Shown here: positions 1-8,284 of the stretch, piece by piece
How the letters are laid out: every line of letters starts with the position of its first letter
Position numbering within the stretch: the stretch's first letter is position 1
DNA from: Marinicella marina
GTDB taxonomy: Bacteria > Pseudomonadota > Gammaproteobacteria > Xanthomonadales > Marinicellaceae
Direction: 5' to 3'
DNA length: 64,000 nt
NCBI RefSeq assembly: GCF_030065545.1
Contig: NZ_JASJNC010000002.1
Location: 434,001-498,000, forward strand
Made by a program: the position numbers and the translations under genes
The notes under the pieces: model-generated
The model's database searches: none
What the model was told of the DNA's origin: nothing
Seen by the model: the letters and a program-made list of their open reading frames with translations, nothing else

Positions 1-2046
1 AACTCCAACTATTTAGAAGGCGTAGAATCAATCGTGTATTCGGGTGAAGTGTTTAATGACGGCAGTGTCAACGCCACCGAGCGTGAAGTGGCTGAATACT
101 ATCCGGGCACCGGTGAGTTCATCAATTTTGATGCCGCATCAAGGACCCGCACGCCGATGTCTGAAGAAGGCGAGGTCACTTTTAATTTTGAAGGTGAGTC
201 ACTGCAGGCGGTGGTCCATTTCATCTTGGGTGAGGTGTTGAAAGAAAATTACGTCATTGCCCCAGGTGTGAGCGGTAAAGTAACCTTTGCCACGGCCAAG
301 CCTGTTTCTAAAAAACAAATCGTACCCATTTTGGAAATGATGTTAAGTTGGAATAAGGCAGCACTGGTGCGGGTCGATGACCGCTATCACGTGTTACCAG
401 AAGGTCAGGCCATCAAAGGTTTGTTGACTCCCAGGCTCAGCAAAAACGCAGACGGCGGTGGTTATCAGGTCTTGGCGGTGCCTTTGACCTACGTATCGCC
501 AACTGAGATGGAAAAAATTCTTGAGCCTTATGCCAAAGCTGGTGCGGTGGTGAAAGCCGATAATGCCAGAAACATCTTGTTCCTATCTGGTACCAACAGT
601 GAATTAACCAACTATTTAGATACCATTGAAATTTTTGATGTTGATTGGCTTTCAGGCATGTCAACAGGCATTTTTTACCTGAAACAAGTTGAATCAACGG
701 ATATTTTAACTGAACTGGAAGCGCTATTTGGTGAAGGCGCAGATAACCCGCTGGCTGGCATGTTCCGATTTTTGCCTTTAGAAAGGTTAAATGCCATTAT
801 GGTTATCACGCCACAAGAAGATTACTTGCACCAAGCGAAAAAATGGATTGACCGTTTAGATCGTGCTGATTCAGACGGCGCCTCTAATTTATATGTATAC
901 AGTGTCAAAAACATCAAAGCCGATGATCTGGCAGCTTATCTCAATGACGTGTTTGGCGGCACCAGTGGCTCCAGTTCTTCCAGAAAAGCCAGTGGCGGTT
1001 CTGTGGTCCCTGGGCAAACTGGCAAAGAGGTCAGTTCATCGGGTGCCAGTAACACCAACACCAATCGCCGCAGAACCAGTAATAACTCAAGCGGTTCGGG
1101 TATCAACGACATCTTTATATCTGCCATCGAAGATTCCAATCAATTGTTGATTAAGGCGGGTGTGGTGGATTATGAAAAGATTTTATCGGCCATTGAGCGA
1201 TTGGATATTGAGCCGCTACAAGTATTGGTGGAACTGAAAATCATCGAGATCACATTGAATGATGCTGTTTCTTACGGCATGGAGTTATTGTTTGGAGACG
1301 AAATAGCCACGACACCTGTGGTCACACCAGACCCTGAGACTAAAAGCTGGCCATATAATTTCAGCACTTCAGGCTCAACTGTTGGTAGTGGTGGTATATC
1401 CTACCGCTTTCTGGGCACCGAAGCCGAGGCGCGATTAGACGCACTGGAAAGTGAAAACAGGGTGGCCGTTTTATCCAGTCCATCGCTGCTGGTTTTGAAT
1501 AACAAAAATGCCACCATCAACGTCGGTGATCAAATTCCCATCACCAATGTCGGATCGGTTGGTAGTGGTAACGTGAACAACGGCACCATTTCCAATACTC
1601 GGTATATCCAAACTGGTGTACAGGTTGATATCACACCACGGGTTAATCCGGGCGGGTTGGTTTATATGGAAGTCAGCCAAGACGTCAGTACACCGGGTGC
1701 ACCTGATGCCAATGGTCAAAGACCGATTGCATCGCGACAATTAAATACAGAAATCGCCGTACAAAGTGGTAATACCATTGTTATGGGTGGATTAATCAGT
1801 GAAAATGACGGCTTCAATCGTTCCGGTGTTCCAGGCTTGAGTCGCATCCCATTTTTGGGTGGCGTTTTTGGTAGAAAGTCAAAATCGACAGACCGGACAG
1901 AATTAATGTTGCTGATCACCCCAACTGTAATTGAGAACCCTGAACAAGCCCGGCAACTAACCACTGAGTATGCAAAAAAATTCAGAGGCCTGAAGCCACT
2001 TAATGTAAAAGACGATGAAACCAACAATGAGAATGAAAATGATTAA
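1..2046 (+). CDS. gspD: Type II secretion system secretin GspD (5' end outside window)
   Basis: Outer-membrane secretin that forms the exit channel of the type II secretion system. The reading frame is open from base 1, so the signal peptide and true start lie upstream; the first possible start here is a GTG at 34. Visible in order: an N0 domain (about 178-400), N1 and N2 repeats (about 460-880), an N3 domain interrupted by a Ser/Asn/Gly-rich loop (about 955-1100), then the secretin core with ENRVAVLSSPSLLVLNNKNA, the VGDQIPITN segment and the late motif VPGLSRIPFLGGVFGRK followed by TELMLLITPTV. The loop in N3 is common in GspD. The tail after the secretin core is short and acidic. No other gsp gene is visible downstream, so the rest of the system is upstream or elsewhere. 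Assignment as GspD rather than PilQ or another secretin rests on the N0-N3 layout; confident. Confidence 0.93.
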   Translation, partial: NSNYLEGVESIVYSGEVFNDGSVNATEREVAEYYPGTGEFINFDAASRTRTPMSEEGEVTFNFEGESLQAVVHFILGEVLKENYVIAPGVSGKVTFATAKPVSKKQIVPILEMMLSWNKAALVRVDDRYHVLPEGQAIKGLLTPRLSKNADGGGYQVLAVPLTYVSPTEMEKILEPYAKAGAVVKADNARNILFLSGTNSELTNYLDTIEIFDVDWLSGMSTGIFYLKQVESTDILTELEALFGEGADNPLAGMFRFLPLERLNAIMVITPQEDYLHQAKKWIDRLDRADSDGASNLYVYSVKNIKADDLAAYLNDVFGGTSGSSSSRKASGGSVVPGQTGKEVSSSGASNTNTNRRRTSNNSSGSGINDIFISAIEDSNQLLIKAGVVDYEKILSAIERLDIEPLQVLVELKIIEITLNDAVSYGMELLFGDEIATTPVVTPDPETKSWPYNFSTSGSTVGSGGISYRFLGTEAEARLDALESENRVAVLSSPSLLVLNNKNATINVGDQIPITNVGSVGSGNVNNGTISNTRYIQTGVQVDITPRVNPGGLVYMEVSQDVSTPGAPDANGQRPIASRQLNTEIAVQSGNTIVMGGLISENDGFNRSGVPGLSRIPFLGGVFGRKSKSTDRTELMLLITPTVIENPEQARQLTTEYAKKFRGLKPLNVKDDETNNENEND

Positions 2047-2449
2047 ACTATTAGGGATTGCCGCGCTATCCATGCTGTTGTTAACTGGCTGCCAAACTAA
2101 TGAAGATTTAGAAACCAGCGTCAACAATCGATGGGCTGCCATCATCAGCAATGATTTGGAAGGTGCATACAGCTATTTTTCGCCTGGTTACAAAGAAATT
2201 GAGAACTTACAAAGCTTTCAAGTGAGGATGGCCACCGCCATGATAAACATGAAATGGACTGCTGCTAAATACAAAACATCAAACTGTGAATCTGAGTCAG
2301 TTTGCAATGTTTCAGTTGAAGTTGATTACACCTATACTTTCCCTCGCCGAAGTTTTGGCAAGACCGAAGCAAAAACCACGGTTTATGAGAATTGGATCAA
2401 GATTGATGGTGCTTGGAGGCATGTGCCGAAGAGCGAAGATATTAAGTGA
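2015..2449 (+). CDS. Small lipoprotein overlapping gspD, function unknown
   Basis: The predicted protein has a basic N-terminus, a hydrophobic stretch and the lipobox LLLTGC, so it should be a lipoprotein of about 120 mature residues. The body (NNRWAAIISNDLEGAYSYF, then FSPGYKEIENLQSF) resembles small NTF2-like folds, with two Cys in CESESVC. The ORF overlaps the end of gspD; ATGs at 2015, 2027, 2033 and 2039 are all possible starts and none has a strong ribosome site. Overlap with gspD implies co-translation. That could mean a pilotin or accessory role for the secretin, but it does not look like GspS/AspS pilotins, so this is only a positional inference. A similar-sized NTF2-like lipoprotein occurs at 16236. 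Confidence 0.7.
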   Translation: MKPTMRMKMIKLLGIAALSMLLLTGCQTNEDLETSVNNRWAAIISNDLEGAYSYFSPGYKEIENLQSFQVRMATAMINMKWTAAKYKTSNCESESVCNVSVEVDYTYTFPRRSFGKTEAKTTVYENWIKIDGAWRHVPKSEDIK

Positions 2450-2489
2450 AATCAAGCGATTTGATAGGAAGATTAATATAAAAAAGTAC

Positions 2490-2518
2490 TTGTTTATCTG
2501 TTGCAGATAATTTATCAT
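2490..2518 (+). promoter_or_regulatory. Candidate promoter with a dyad in the spacer
   Basis: TTGTTT (2490-2495) and TATCAT (2513-2518) are separated by 17 bases upstream of the secreted-protein gene at 2606. The spacer holds a perfect inverted repeat TTATCTG-TTG-CAGATAA (2494-2510), which could be an operator, or a weak terminator hairpin for the lipoprotein gene before it. Other promoter-like pairs exist in this AT-rich 156-base gap, so the choice is uncertain. Confidence 0.3.
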
Positions 2519-2605
2519 TCACGTTGCTATCTTGTATAGCTTCGTTCATATGAGCGGGGATATTTATATATAGCCCTGATATTTTTATTAAATTTGGAGT
2601 TAGAA

Positions 2606-4009
2606 ATGAAAAAAAACAAACTAACTATGGGTGTTGTTGCTGGTTTAGCAGGCGTTGCTGGTTTAGCAAATGCTGCACAGCACATCAACCCAGAAGGTAC
2701 TGGTGAGGTACTGATTTATCCTTACTACACAGTAAGCAATGGCTTAAACACTTTGTACTCAGTTGTTAACACAACTGCTGATGCAAAAGCTGTTAAAGTA
2801 CGTTTCTTAGAAGGTGAGAACTCTGTTGAGGTTCTCGATTTCAACGTTTACTTGTCTGCTTTTGACGTTTGGACTGGTGCTTTGACTCCAGTATTGAACG
2901 CTGACGGCGCTGTTGTAAACGGTAATCACTCAACTGGAGACACTTCTTGTGCTCCTTACTTGCCAAAAGCAAGCCAAGACTTCTTGCCTTTCGCTATCCA
3001 AGAAACTGATCCTTTGTCAGTTGCTGCTGGAAATGCTTCTTTGGCAGACAGAGCTGTTGAAGGTCACTTCGAAGTATTAGAAATGGGTTCATTCTCAGCT
3101 GGTACTGTTTCATACGCTTCTTCTGATCACGGTGAAACTGGTGTTCCAGCTAACTGTGGTTTCTTCGCTGACGCTTGGTTAGACGAAACTTATAACGAAG
3201 ACGTAACTGAGCCAACTGAAGGCGGTTTATTCGGTTCTGCAGTATTGGTTAACGTTGCTGAAGGCGTTGCCATGACTTATGACGCGATTGCTGTTGATGA
3301 TTTCTGGTTGAACGGTGCTGGTCAGCACACTGCTCCAGGTAACTTGGCACCTTCTATCGCTTCTGGTGATACTAACATCGCTATCTTCGACGAAGGTGTT
3401 GGTGTTAACTTGACTTACCCTAATGGCGCACAAGCTATTTCTGGTTTGTTCACTAAGCAAGAAATCTACAACGAGTACGCTTTAGATTCAATCGTTGCTG
3501 GTAAAACTGAGTGGGTTGTTACATTCCCAACTAAAAACCCACACGTAAATACTTTGGGTGCGGTTCCAGTTATTCCTCCATTCGATACTTTCTGGAATGG
3601 TGTTAACTCTTGTCACGAATTCGGCATCACTATGTGGGACCGTGAAGAGCAAGAAGAAACTCCAGCTGGCGGTGTGATTTCTCCACGTCCTCCTGAAGGT
3701 GAGAACCCAGAGTTCTGTTATGAGTCAAACGTATTAAGATTCTTACGTCCTAATGCTGACGCTTCAGCTGCTAGCATCTTTGGTTCTACTAACTTAGTTA
3801 CTGTTAGAACTCCTGCTACACCTGTTGCAACTGAAAATGGTTGGGCACGTGTATCTTTTGATGCTTACACAGACGCTTTAGGCTACACTGGTTTACCAGT
3901 AGCTGGTTTCTCAGCACAACAATTCACTAATGCGGGTGCCGCAGAAGGTTTGTTGGCTCAGTACGCTGGCTTGTTCGTACATAAAGGTTTGATTTCATCT
4001 GCGCCATAA
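2606..4009 (+). CDS. Secreted protein of unknown function, probably very abundant
   Basis: 467 residues with a clear Sec signal peptide (MKKNKLTMGVVAGLAGVAGL, cleavage after ANA). The ATG at 2606 is chosen over the in-frame TTG at 2594 because GGAG (2596-2599) sits six bases before it. The mature protein begins AQHINPEGTGEVLIYPYY and has only four Cys (in TSCAPY, ANCGFF, NSCHEF, EFCYES), suggesting two disulfides; no transmembrane segment, lipobox or C-terminal anchor is seen. Codon use is strikingly uniform (mainly GCT, GGT, GTT, ACT, TTG/TTA, very little GCC or GTG), unlike its neighbours and typical of highly expressed genes. It is monocistronic, with a strong terminator just downstream. 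Function not recognised; a surface-layer, structural or binding role is conceivable but unproven. It may be a type II secretion substrate, given gspD nearby; that is inference. Confidence 0.85.
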   Translation: MKKNKLTMGVVAGLAGVAGLANAAQHINPEGTGEVLIYPYYTVSNGLNTLYSVVNTTADAKAVKVRFLEGENSVEVLDFNVYLSAFDVWTGALTPVLNADGAVVNGNHSTGDTSCAPYLPKASQDFLPFAIQETDPLSVAAGNASLADRAVEGHFEVLEMGSFSAGTVSYASSDHGETGVPANCGFFADAWLDETYNEDVTEPTEGGLFGSAVLVNVAEGVAMTYDAIAVDDFWLNGAGQHTAPGNLAPSIASGDTNIAIFDEGVGVNLTYPNGAQAISGLFTKQEIYNEYALDSIVAGKTEWVVTFPTKNPHVNTLGAVPVIPPFDTFWNGVNSCHEFGITMWDREEQEETPAGGVISPRPPEGENPEFCYESNVLRFLRPNADASAASIFGSTNLVTVRTPATPVATENGWARVSFDAYTDALGYTGLPVAGFSAQQFTNAGAAEGLLAQYAGLFVHKGLISSAP

Positions 4010-4042
4010 GCACAGATTGAAATAATTCTTTTTAAAGAACTG

Positions 4043-4073
4043 AAAAGGCAAGATTTATCTTGCCTTTTTTTTT
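4043..4073 (+). terminator. Rho-independent terminator after the abundant secreted protein gene
   Basis: An 11-bp stem AAAAGGCAAGA / TCTTGCCTTTT with loop TTTA, running into nine T residues, 34 bases after the stop codon at 4009. Confidence 0.9.
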
Positions 4074-4134
4074 GAATAAAATATTAACAAGCTCTGATGT
4101 ATAATCCGAGTTTTAAACCTAATTAGAGAACGAA

Positions 4135-5385
4135 ATGAGAAAACGGTCAATTCTAATCATCACACTGCTCTTCAGTTTTACTGTTGGTGCAGAGAAATTA
4201 ATCTTCAGTAACAATGACGAAGAAGTCAACATCACCGGTGATGTGGTTATTGACAACCAAAGTGGTGATGTCACAGTCACTACTGAAAATGGATCATTTT
4301 TAATTGTTCCAGAAAACCAACCTGTTATTCTGGGGTTTTTCCCAGATGAATATGACATCACCATAGGCGAATCTGTGGGAGTCAGCTGGGTCGTTGCCAA
4401 TGCCGATACTTGTAATGCCAGTACGGTTGGTAACAATTCAACTTGGGAAGGCAATAGGACTGCCACTGATGGTAAGAACCCGCCTTCACCCGAAGTTGTT
4501 CTATTTGATAATTTACCAGCTACCTTACAGCTTGAATGTAGTAATGGTTTAAGTAGTGTGACAGAGTCTTTCACTATCAGCGAACAGCAAGGAGTGATTT
4601 CAACCGATCCTTCTATTGATTCATTCACAGTTAATGGTTCTTCTGCCACTTCAGTGGTGGTAACTGGGCCAGGTGCCACAGCAACTATCGCATGGAGTGC
4701 TTCAGATGTATCTACATGTGCAGCCAGCTCAAACCCAACATTATTAGGGTGGAACAGTGCTTCAATAGGTACAAATGGAACAACATCACCTTTATCAATC
4801 ACAGAAACCACAACTGTTTCGTTGGATTGTGATAATTTGCCGGTTCAAACTCGAACCATTATTTTCCAAACACAAGTAGATCCAGCCTGTGCTTCTACAG
4901 TGTTGCCAAATAATTTAACAGAAGGTCCAGTTCAGACAGATTACACACTTTTGAATGATGGTTTTCCATTTGGTACCAATGATGACACCAACGCCATTGC
5001 TGATTTTAACGTCACCCAGTATATGGAAATTTCAGGATTCAGTACATCACAAACAAATTTCAGAAGAAAGCTTCAGTTCTTCCCAACACCATCTAACTTT
5101 AATAGTCCATTTGCGACCACTATGAGTATCAGTCGTTGCCCTGGAGACTTTAATCCATCTACTGCTATTTGTACCAGATTGTTCGTGACCACACAATTTC
5201 CACAAGTAAGGATCTCAACCAATCCAAGTGATGACCCTAACACCTTCTGTGTGATTCAGCCGGGCCAATCATATTATTTGAACTTCTTGCATGACAATGA
5301 TCCATTTGATCAAACTCCTGGCAGATGTGGCTTCCAAACTGACAGCAGATGTGCCGTATTTTTCAATGAATTAGAAGATCAGTAA
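4135..5385 (+). CDS. Secreted Cys-rich protein with two Ig-like repeats
   Basis: 416 residues starting with a Sec signal peptide (MRKRSILIITLLFSFTVGA, cleavage near GAE). Residues about 62-145 and 155-240 look like two copies of one beta-sandwich unit: each begins with a hydrophobic strand, has a central Trp (VSWVVANADTC; IAWSASDVSTC), a second Trp (STWEGN; LLGWNSA) and ends with a strand holding the partner Cys (LQLECSNG; VSLDCDN). The remaining C-terminal 170 residues form a separate Cys-containing domain (PACAST, SRCPGD, AICTRL, TFCVIQ, GRCGF, SRCAVF). No anchor is visible. It precedes a chaperone-like gene by two bases, so both are probably in one operon and the chaperone may help fold it. 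Function not recognised. Confidence 0.8.
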   Translation: MRKRSILIITLLFSFTVGAEKLIFSNNDEEVNITGDVVIDNQSGDVTVTTENGSFLIVPENQPVILGFFPDEYDITIGESVGVSWVVANADTCNASTVGNNSTWEGNRTATDGKNPPSPEVVLFDNLPATLQLECSNGLSSVTESFTISEQQGVISTDPSIDSFTVNGSSATSVVVTGPGATATIAWSASDVSTCAASSNPTLLGWNSASIGTNGTTSPLSITETTTVSLDCDNLPVQTRTIIFQTQVDPACASTVLPNNLTEGPVQTDYTLLNDGFPFGTNDDTNAIADFNVTQYMEISGFSTSQTNFRRKLQFFPTPSNFNSPFATTMSISRCPGDFNPSTAICTRLFVTTQFPQVRISTNPSDDPNTFCVIQPGQSYYLNFLHDNDPFDQTPGRCGFQTDSRCAVFFNELEDQ

Positions 5386-5387
5386 TT

Positions 5388-6356
5388 ATGATAAAAGCTT
5401 TATTTTGGTTGATTCTTAGTCTACAACCAGAACAAACCATACTGGAACAGGGTTCTTCCTCTGTTCCAGTTTCTGATTTAGACGCTTATGTTTTATCATT
5501 AAGCCCTGAGAGCCGTCCTGGCTTCATCAATGACAAGATGCAGATTGAAAAAAACATCATCACCATGCTCAACCTCAACATCGTTCATGATTATATCAAT
5601 GAACAAGGTCTTGATACGCATGAGGGATTTAACAAGATTCCTGACTTGGTTAATCAGACGGTTGATGAAATGGCCGATGATTATGATGAAGCCTTTTTCG
5701 TTAAGCTTGGGCTTGATAAAAGTGACACTTTAGAGAAACTCAAAGCATTCATTATCAAAAAAGAATATTTTGCCAGAATGCCTACGTATCTGCAGTCTGA
5801 ACTTGAAAAAGGAGCGATTGATCAATTGGTGAGTGAATACTTCATGCTAAATTTGAAGGAATGGACCGTACCTGAAAAACGAGACCTTTCACTGATAAAG
5901 ATCAATGAACAAAAATTCACAGTTGAAGAATTGAAAGCAATACTTATTGATTTGATTAGTAATGACAGTTTTGATTATTTCAGTGATATTGCACCTGAAA
6001 TTTCAGATGATGATTCAGTAAAGTACAATCAAGGTCACTTGAAAGAATTTAGGGCGGTAGACTTAGACTTCCCGTTCACTGATGAAATCTTTGAAGCAAA
6101 TATCAATTCAACCATACCAAAACTATTCAAACACGAAGGTTATTTCTACTTGATAAGGGTTAATGCGAAAATAGATGAGGTGAAACCAAAACTTGAGGAT
6201 TACAGTGATCAAATCAAGGCTGATTTATTGCCACAGATTGTAGAGAAAAAACTACAGAATATCATCAATACACAAGCAAAAAACAAAGTTAATATGGACC
6301 CTGAAGTGATGGCACAGGTTTTTGAAAGGTATAATCCGCTGTTGACTGAAGAGTAA
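5388..6356 (+). CDS. Parvulin-like peptidyl-prolyl isomerase or chaperone, divergent
   Basis: 322 residues. The layout resembles SurA/PrsA-type proteins: a helical N-terminal part (about 40-150) and a C-terminal part resembling a degenerate parvulin domain (about 165-265), with the pattern of a G-x-L-x-x-F segment (QGHLKEFRAVDL), a FTDEIFEA helix and a strand YFYLIRVNAK, then a basic helix. Key parvulin residues are not clearly conserved, so chaperone activity is likelier than isomerase activity. The first 13 residues are hydrophobic and could be a short signal or anchor. It starts two bases after the secreted Ig-like protein and its stop touches the ATG of the ABC permease (TAAATG), so it is co-transcribed with both. 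Its client could be the preceding secreted protein; that is inference. Confidence 0.62.
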   Translation: MIKALFWLILSLQPEQTILEQGSSSVPVSDLDAYVLSLSPESRPGFINDKMQIEKNIITMLNLNIVHDYINEQGLDTHEGFNKIPDLVNQTVDEMADDYDEAFFVKLGLDKSDTLEKLKAFIIKKEYFARMPTYLQSELEKGAIDQLVSEYFMLNLKEWTVPEKRDLSLIKINEQKFTVEELKAILIDLISNDSFDYFSDIAPEISDDDSVKYNQGHLKEFRAVDLDFPFTDEIFEANINSTIPKLFKHEGYFYLIRVNAKIDEVKPKLEDYSDQIKADLLPQIVEKKLQNIINTQAKNKVNMDPEVMAQVFERYNPLLTEE

Positions 6357-7112
6357 ATGTTTAAGTTTTTTCTGAAGAAAGAGGTAACAGACCGTTACCT
6401 TGGTAATTCTTCTGCGATAGTATGGATCATTTTCCATCCGTTGATTACACTTTTGATTTATAACCTGGTATTTGGTGTTTTGTTTAAGGCCAGGGTGCCT
6501 GATCTGCCAGCCAATGCATTCATTACCTATTTAGCGGTTGGTTTGTGGCCTTGGATGGCTTTTTCTGAGTCTGTACTTGGTTCCATCAATGCTGTGGTCA
6601 ACAGAAAGGATTTATTAGGCAAAGTTAAAATAGATCTCAGGCATGTAGTTACTGCAGGAACCACAGCAAACTTCTTGCTACATGGGATTGGCTTTTTAGC
6701 CATCCTTATTTTGTTGGCGATAATGGATCGGTTGACATTGAGTATCAACCTTTGGTTATTGTTTGTGCCCTTATTGGTTTTGTATGTTTTGGCCATTGCT
6801 CTGAGTTTATTGTTTGCTGCTTTTTATGTGTTCTACCGCGACCTCAAGCAAATTGTGTCAGCACTTCTGCCCCTGTTATTCTTTTGTACCCCAATCATTT
6901 ATTCTTGGACATTAATTCCAGAATCTGCTCAACCTTATTTTTCAATCAATCCTCTGTTACCGATTTTTAATTTTATTCATGATGTTACTTTTGGTTTGAA
7001 TGAATTGGGTTGGTTGAGCTTGTTCAAAATATTTGTTTTATCGATTCTGTTATTACTCATAAGTAACTGGTTCTTTAAAAAACTAGCGCCTCGATTTGAT
7101 GATTTTGCCTGA
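6357..7112 (+). CDS. wzm: ABC-2 type polysaccharide export permease (Wzm-like)
   Basis: 251 residues with about six transmembrane helices, an N-terminal FLKKEVTDRYLGNSSAIVW segment and the IYSWTLIPESAQPYF region before the last helices, all typical of the ABC-2 membrane proteins that export O-antigen, capsule or teichoic acid (Wzm/KpsM/TagG). It pairs with the ATPase gene that starts 10 bases after its stop. Together they move an undecaprenyl-linked polysaccharide across the inner membrane. Whether the product is an O-antigen or another surface glycan cannot be told from this gene alone. Confidence 0.87.
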   Translation: MFKFFLKKEVTDRYLGNSSAIVWIIFHPLITLLIYNLVFGVLFKARVPDLPANAFITYLAVGLWPWMAFSESVLGSINAVVNRKDLLGKVKIDLRHVVTAGTTANFLLHGIGFLAILILLAIMDRLTLSINLWLLFVPLLVLYVLAIALSLLFAAFYVFYRDLKQIVSALLPLLFFCTPIIYSWTLIPESAQPYFSINPLLPIFNFIHDVTFGLNELGWLSLFKIFVLSILLLLISNWFFKKLAPRFDDFA

Positions 7113-7122
7113 GGACTCCTCA

Positions 7123-8283
7123 ATGAGTTTGATTAAGATTGAGAACATCAATAAATTCTACCCGCATGTAGCTACCAACCAACAACGGGTTAGGGGCATG
7201 CTTAAAATACTGCTTAATAAAAACGATGACAGCGGTAAACACATCTTAAAAGACATTTCATTTTCGGTAAACAAAGGTGAGTCACTGGCCATCATTGGTA
7301 AAAATGGTGCCGGTAAAAGTACTTTATTAAAAATTATTTCAAGTGTTATTCAGCCGACTTCTGGTCGGTTTGAAATTAACGGTACTGTGGGAGCTTTACT
7401 GGAGTTGGGTTCTGGGTTTGACCCTGAATATACAGGTATTGAGAATCTGCGCATGTCAGCCGCTCTGTATGGTTTACAAGGTGATGATGCCGATGAAAGA
7501 ATAAATAACATGATTAAGTTTGCCAACATCGGTGAATACATCAATGAGCCAGTGAAAAACTATTCATCAGGCATGGTTGTTAGATTGGGTTTTTCGGTTA
7601 TCACGCAAACCAAACCTGATTTGTTGATAACTGATGAAGTGCTTGCGGTTGGAGATCACAGTTTTCAATTAAAATGCCTTACTTGGATTGATCAATACTT
7701 AAAAAATGGTGGTACCTTACTGTTGGTGTCACACAGTGTTTACCATGTGCAAAAACTCTGCGCCAAAGCACTGTGGTTAGAGCAAGGTGTGATGAAAGGC
7801 TATGGTGATGTGTTTGAAGTGACTCAAGCCTATCAAGCTTCAATTACCGATCACAACAGCATGCCTTCAGGAGATCAAGTCAATCGTGCCACTTACCACA
7901 TCCATGACTTCATCATCAGACACCAAGGTCAAGTGAGTTATGAATTTCCATTTAACAGCGACATTGATATAGAAGTTCAAGTATATACGCCAGATGATAA
8001 AATTCCTGGTATTTGTTTTGGGATTGCTACACATGATGATCAGCCGGTTTATGGTACTTATTCAGAACTGTTTAAAACCAAGCCAACAATCGATGAAAAT
8101 GGCATGATTACCTATCGTTTGAAATTGCCTGGACTCAAGCTGATGCCGGGTATGTATGAATTTAAGTTTCACACCATGACACCTGACAACATACAAATGA
8201 TTGATACGTTTAAAAAATTAGTCAAAGTCAAAGGACAAAGTCGTGAACATGGTGTCTATCAAATAACAACTGATTGGAAGTAA
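7123..8283 (+). CDS. wzt: Polysaccharide export ATPase with C-terminal glycan-binding domain (Wzt-like)
   Basis: 386 residues. The nucleotide-binding domain (about 1-235) has Walker A GKNGAGKST, the ABC signature YSSGMVVRLGF, Walker B LLITDEVLAVGD and the H-loop LLLVSHS. It is followed by about 150 residues rich in beta strands, matching the C-terminal domain of Wzt proteins that recognise the modified end of the glycan before export. The ATG at 7123 is preferred over upstream TTG/ATG codons because GAGG (7111-7114) lies eight bases before it. It is coupled to the permease gene and followed by glycosyltransferases and a methyltransferase, which fits ABC-dependent O-antigen export. Confidence 0.88.
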   Translation: MSLIKIENINKFYPHVATNQQRVRGMLKILLNKNDDSGKHILKDISFSVNKGESLAIIGKNGAGKSTLLKIISSVIQPTSGRFEINGTVGALLELGSGFDPEYTGIENLRMSAALYGLQGDDADERINNMIKFANIGEYINEPVKNYSSGMVVRLGFSVITQTKPDLLITDEVLAVGDHSFQLKCLTWIDQYLKNGGTLLLVSHSVYHVQKLCAKALWLEQGVMKGYGDVFEVTQAYQASITDHNSMPSGDQVNRATYHIHDFIIRHQGQVSYEFPFNSDIDIEVQVYTPDDKIPGICFGIATHDDQPVYGTYSELFKTKPTIDENGMITYRLKLPGLKLMPGMYEFKFHTMTPDNIQMIDTFKKLVKVKGQSREHGVYQITTDWK

Positions 8284-8284
8284 G

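Noticed and set aside
4119-4811. 230-residue open frame on the minus strand
   Set aside because: Lies wholly opposite the secreted Ig-repeat gene, lacks a ribosome site and is of the low-complexity type expected from antisense reading.
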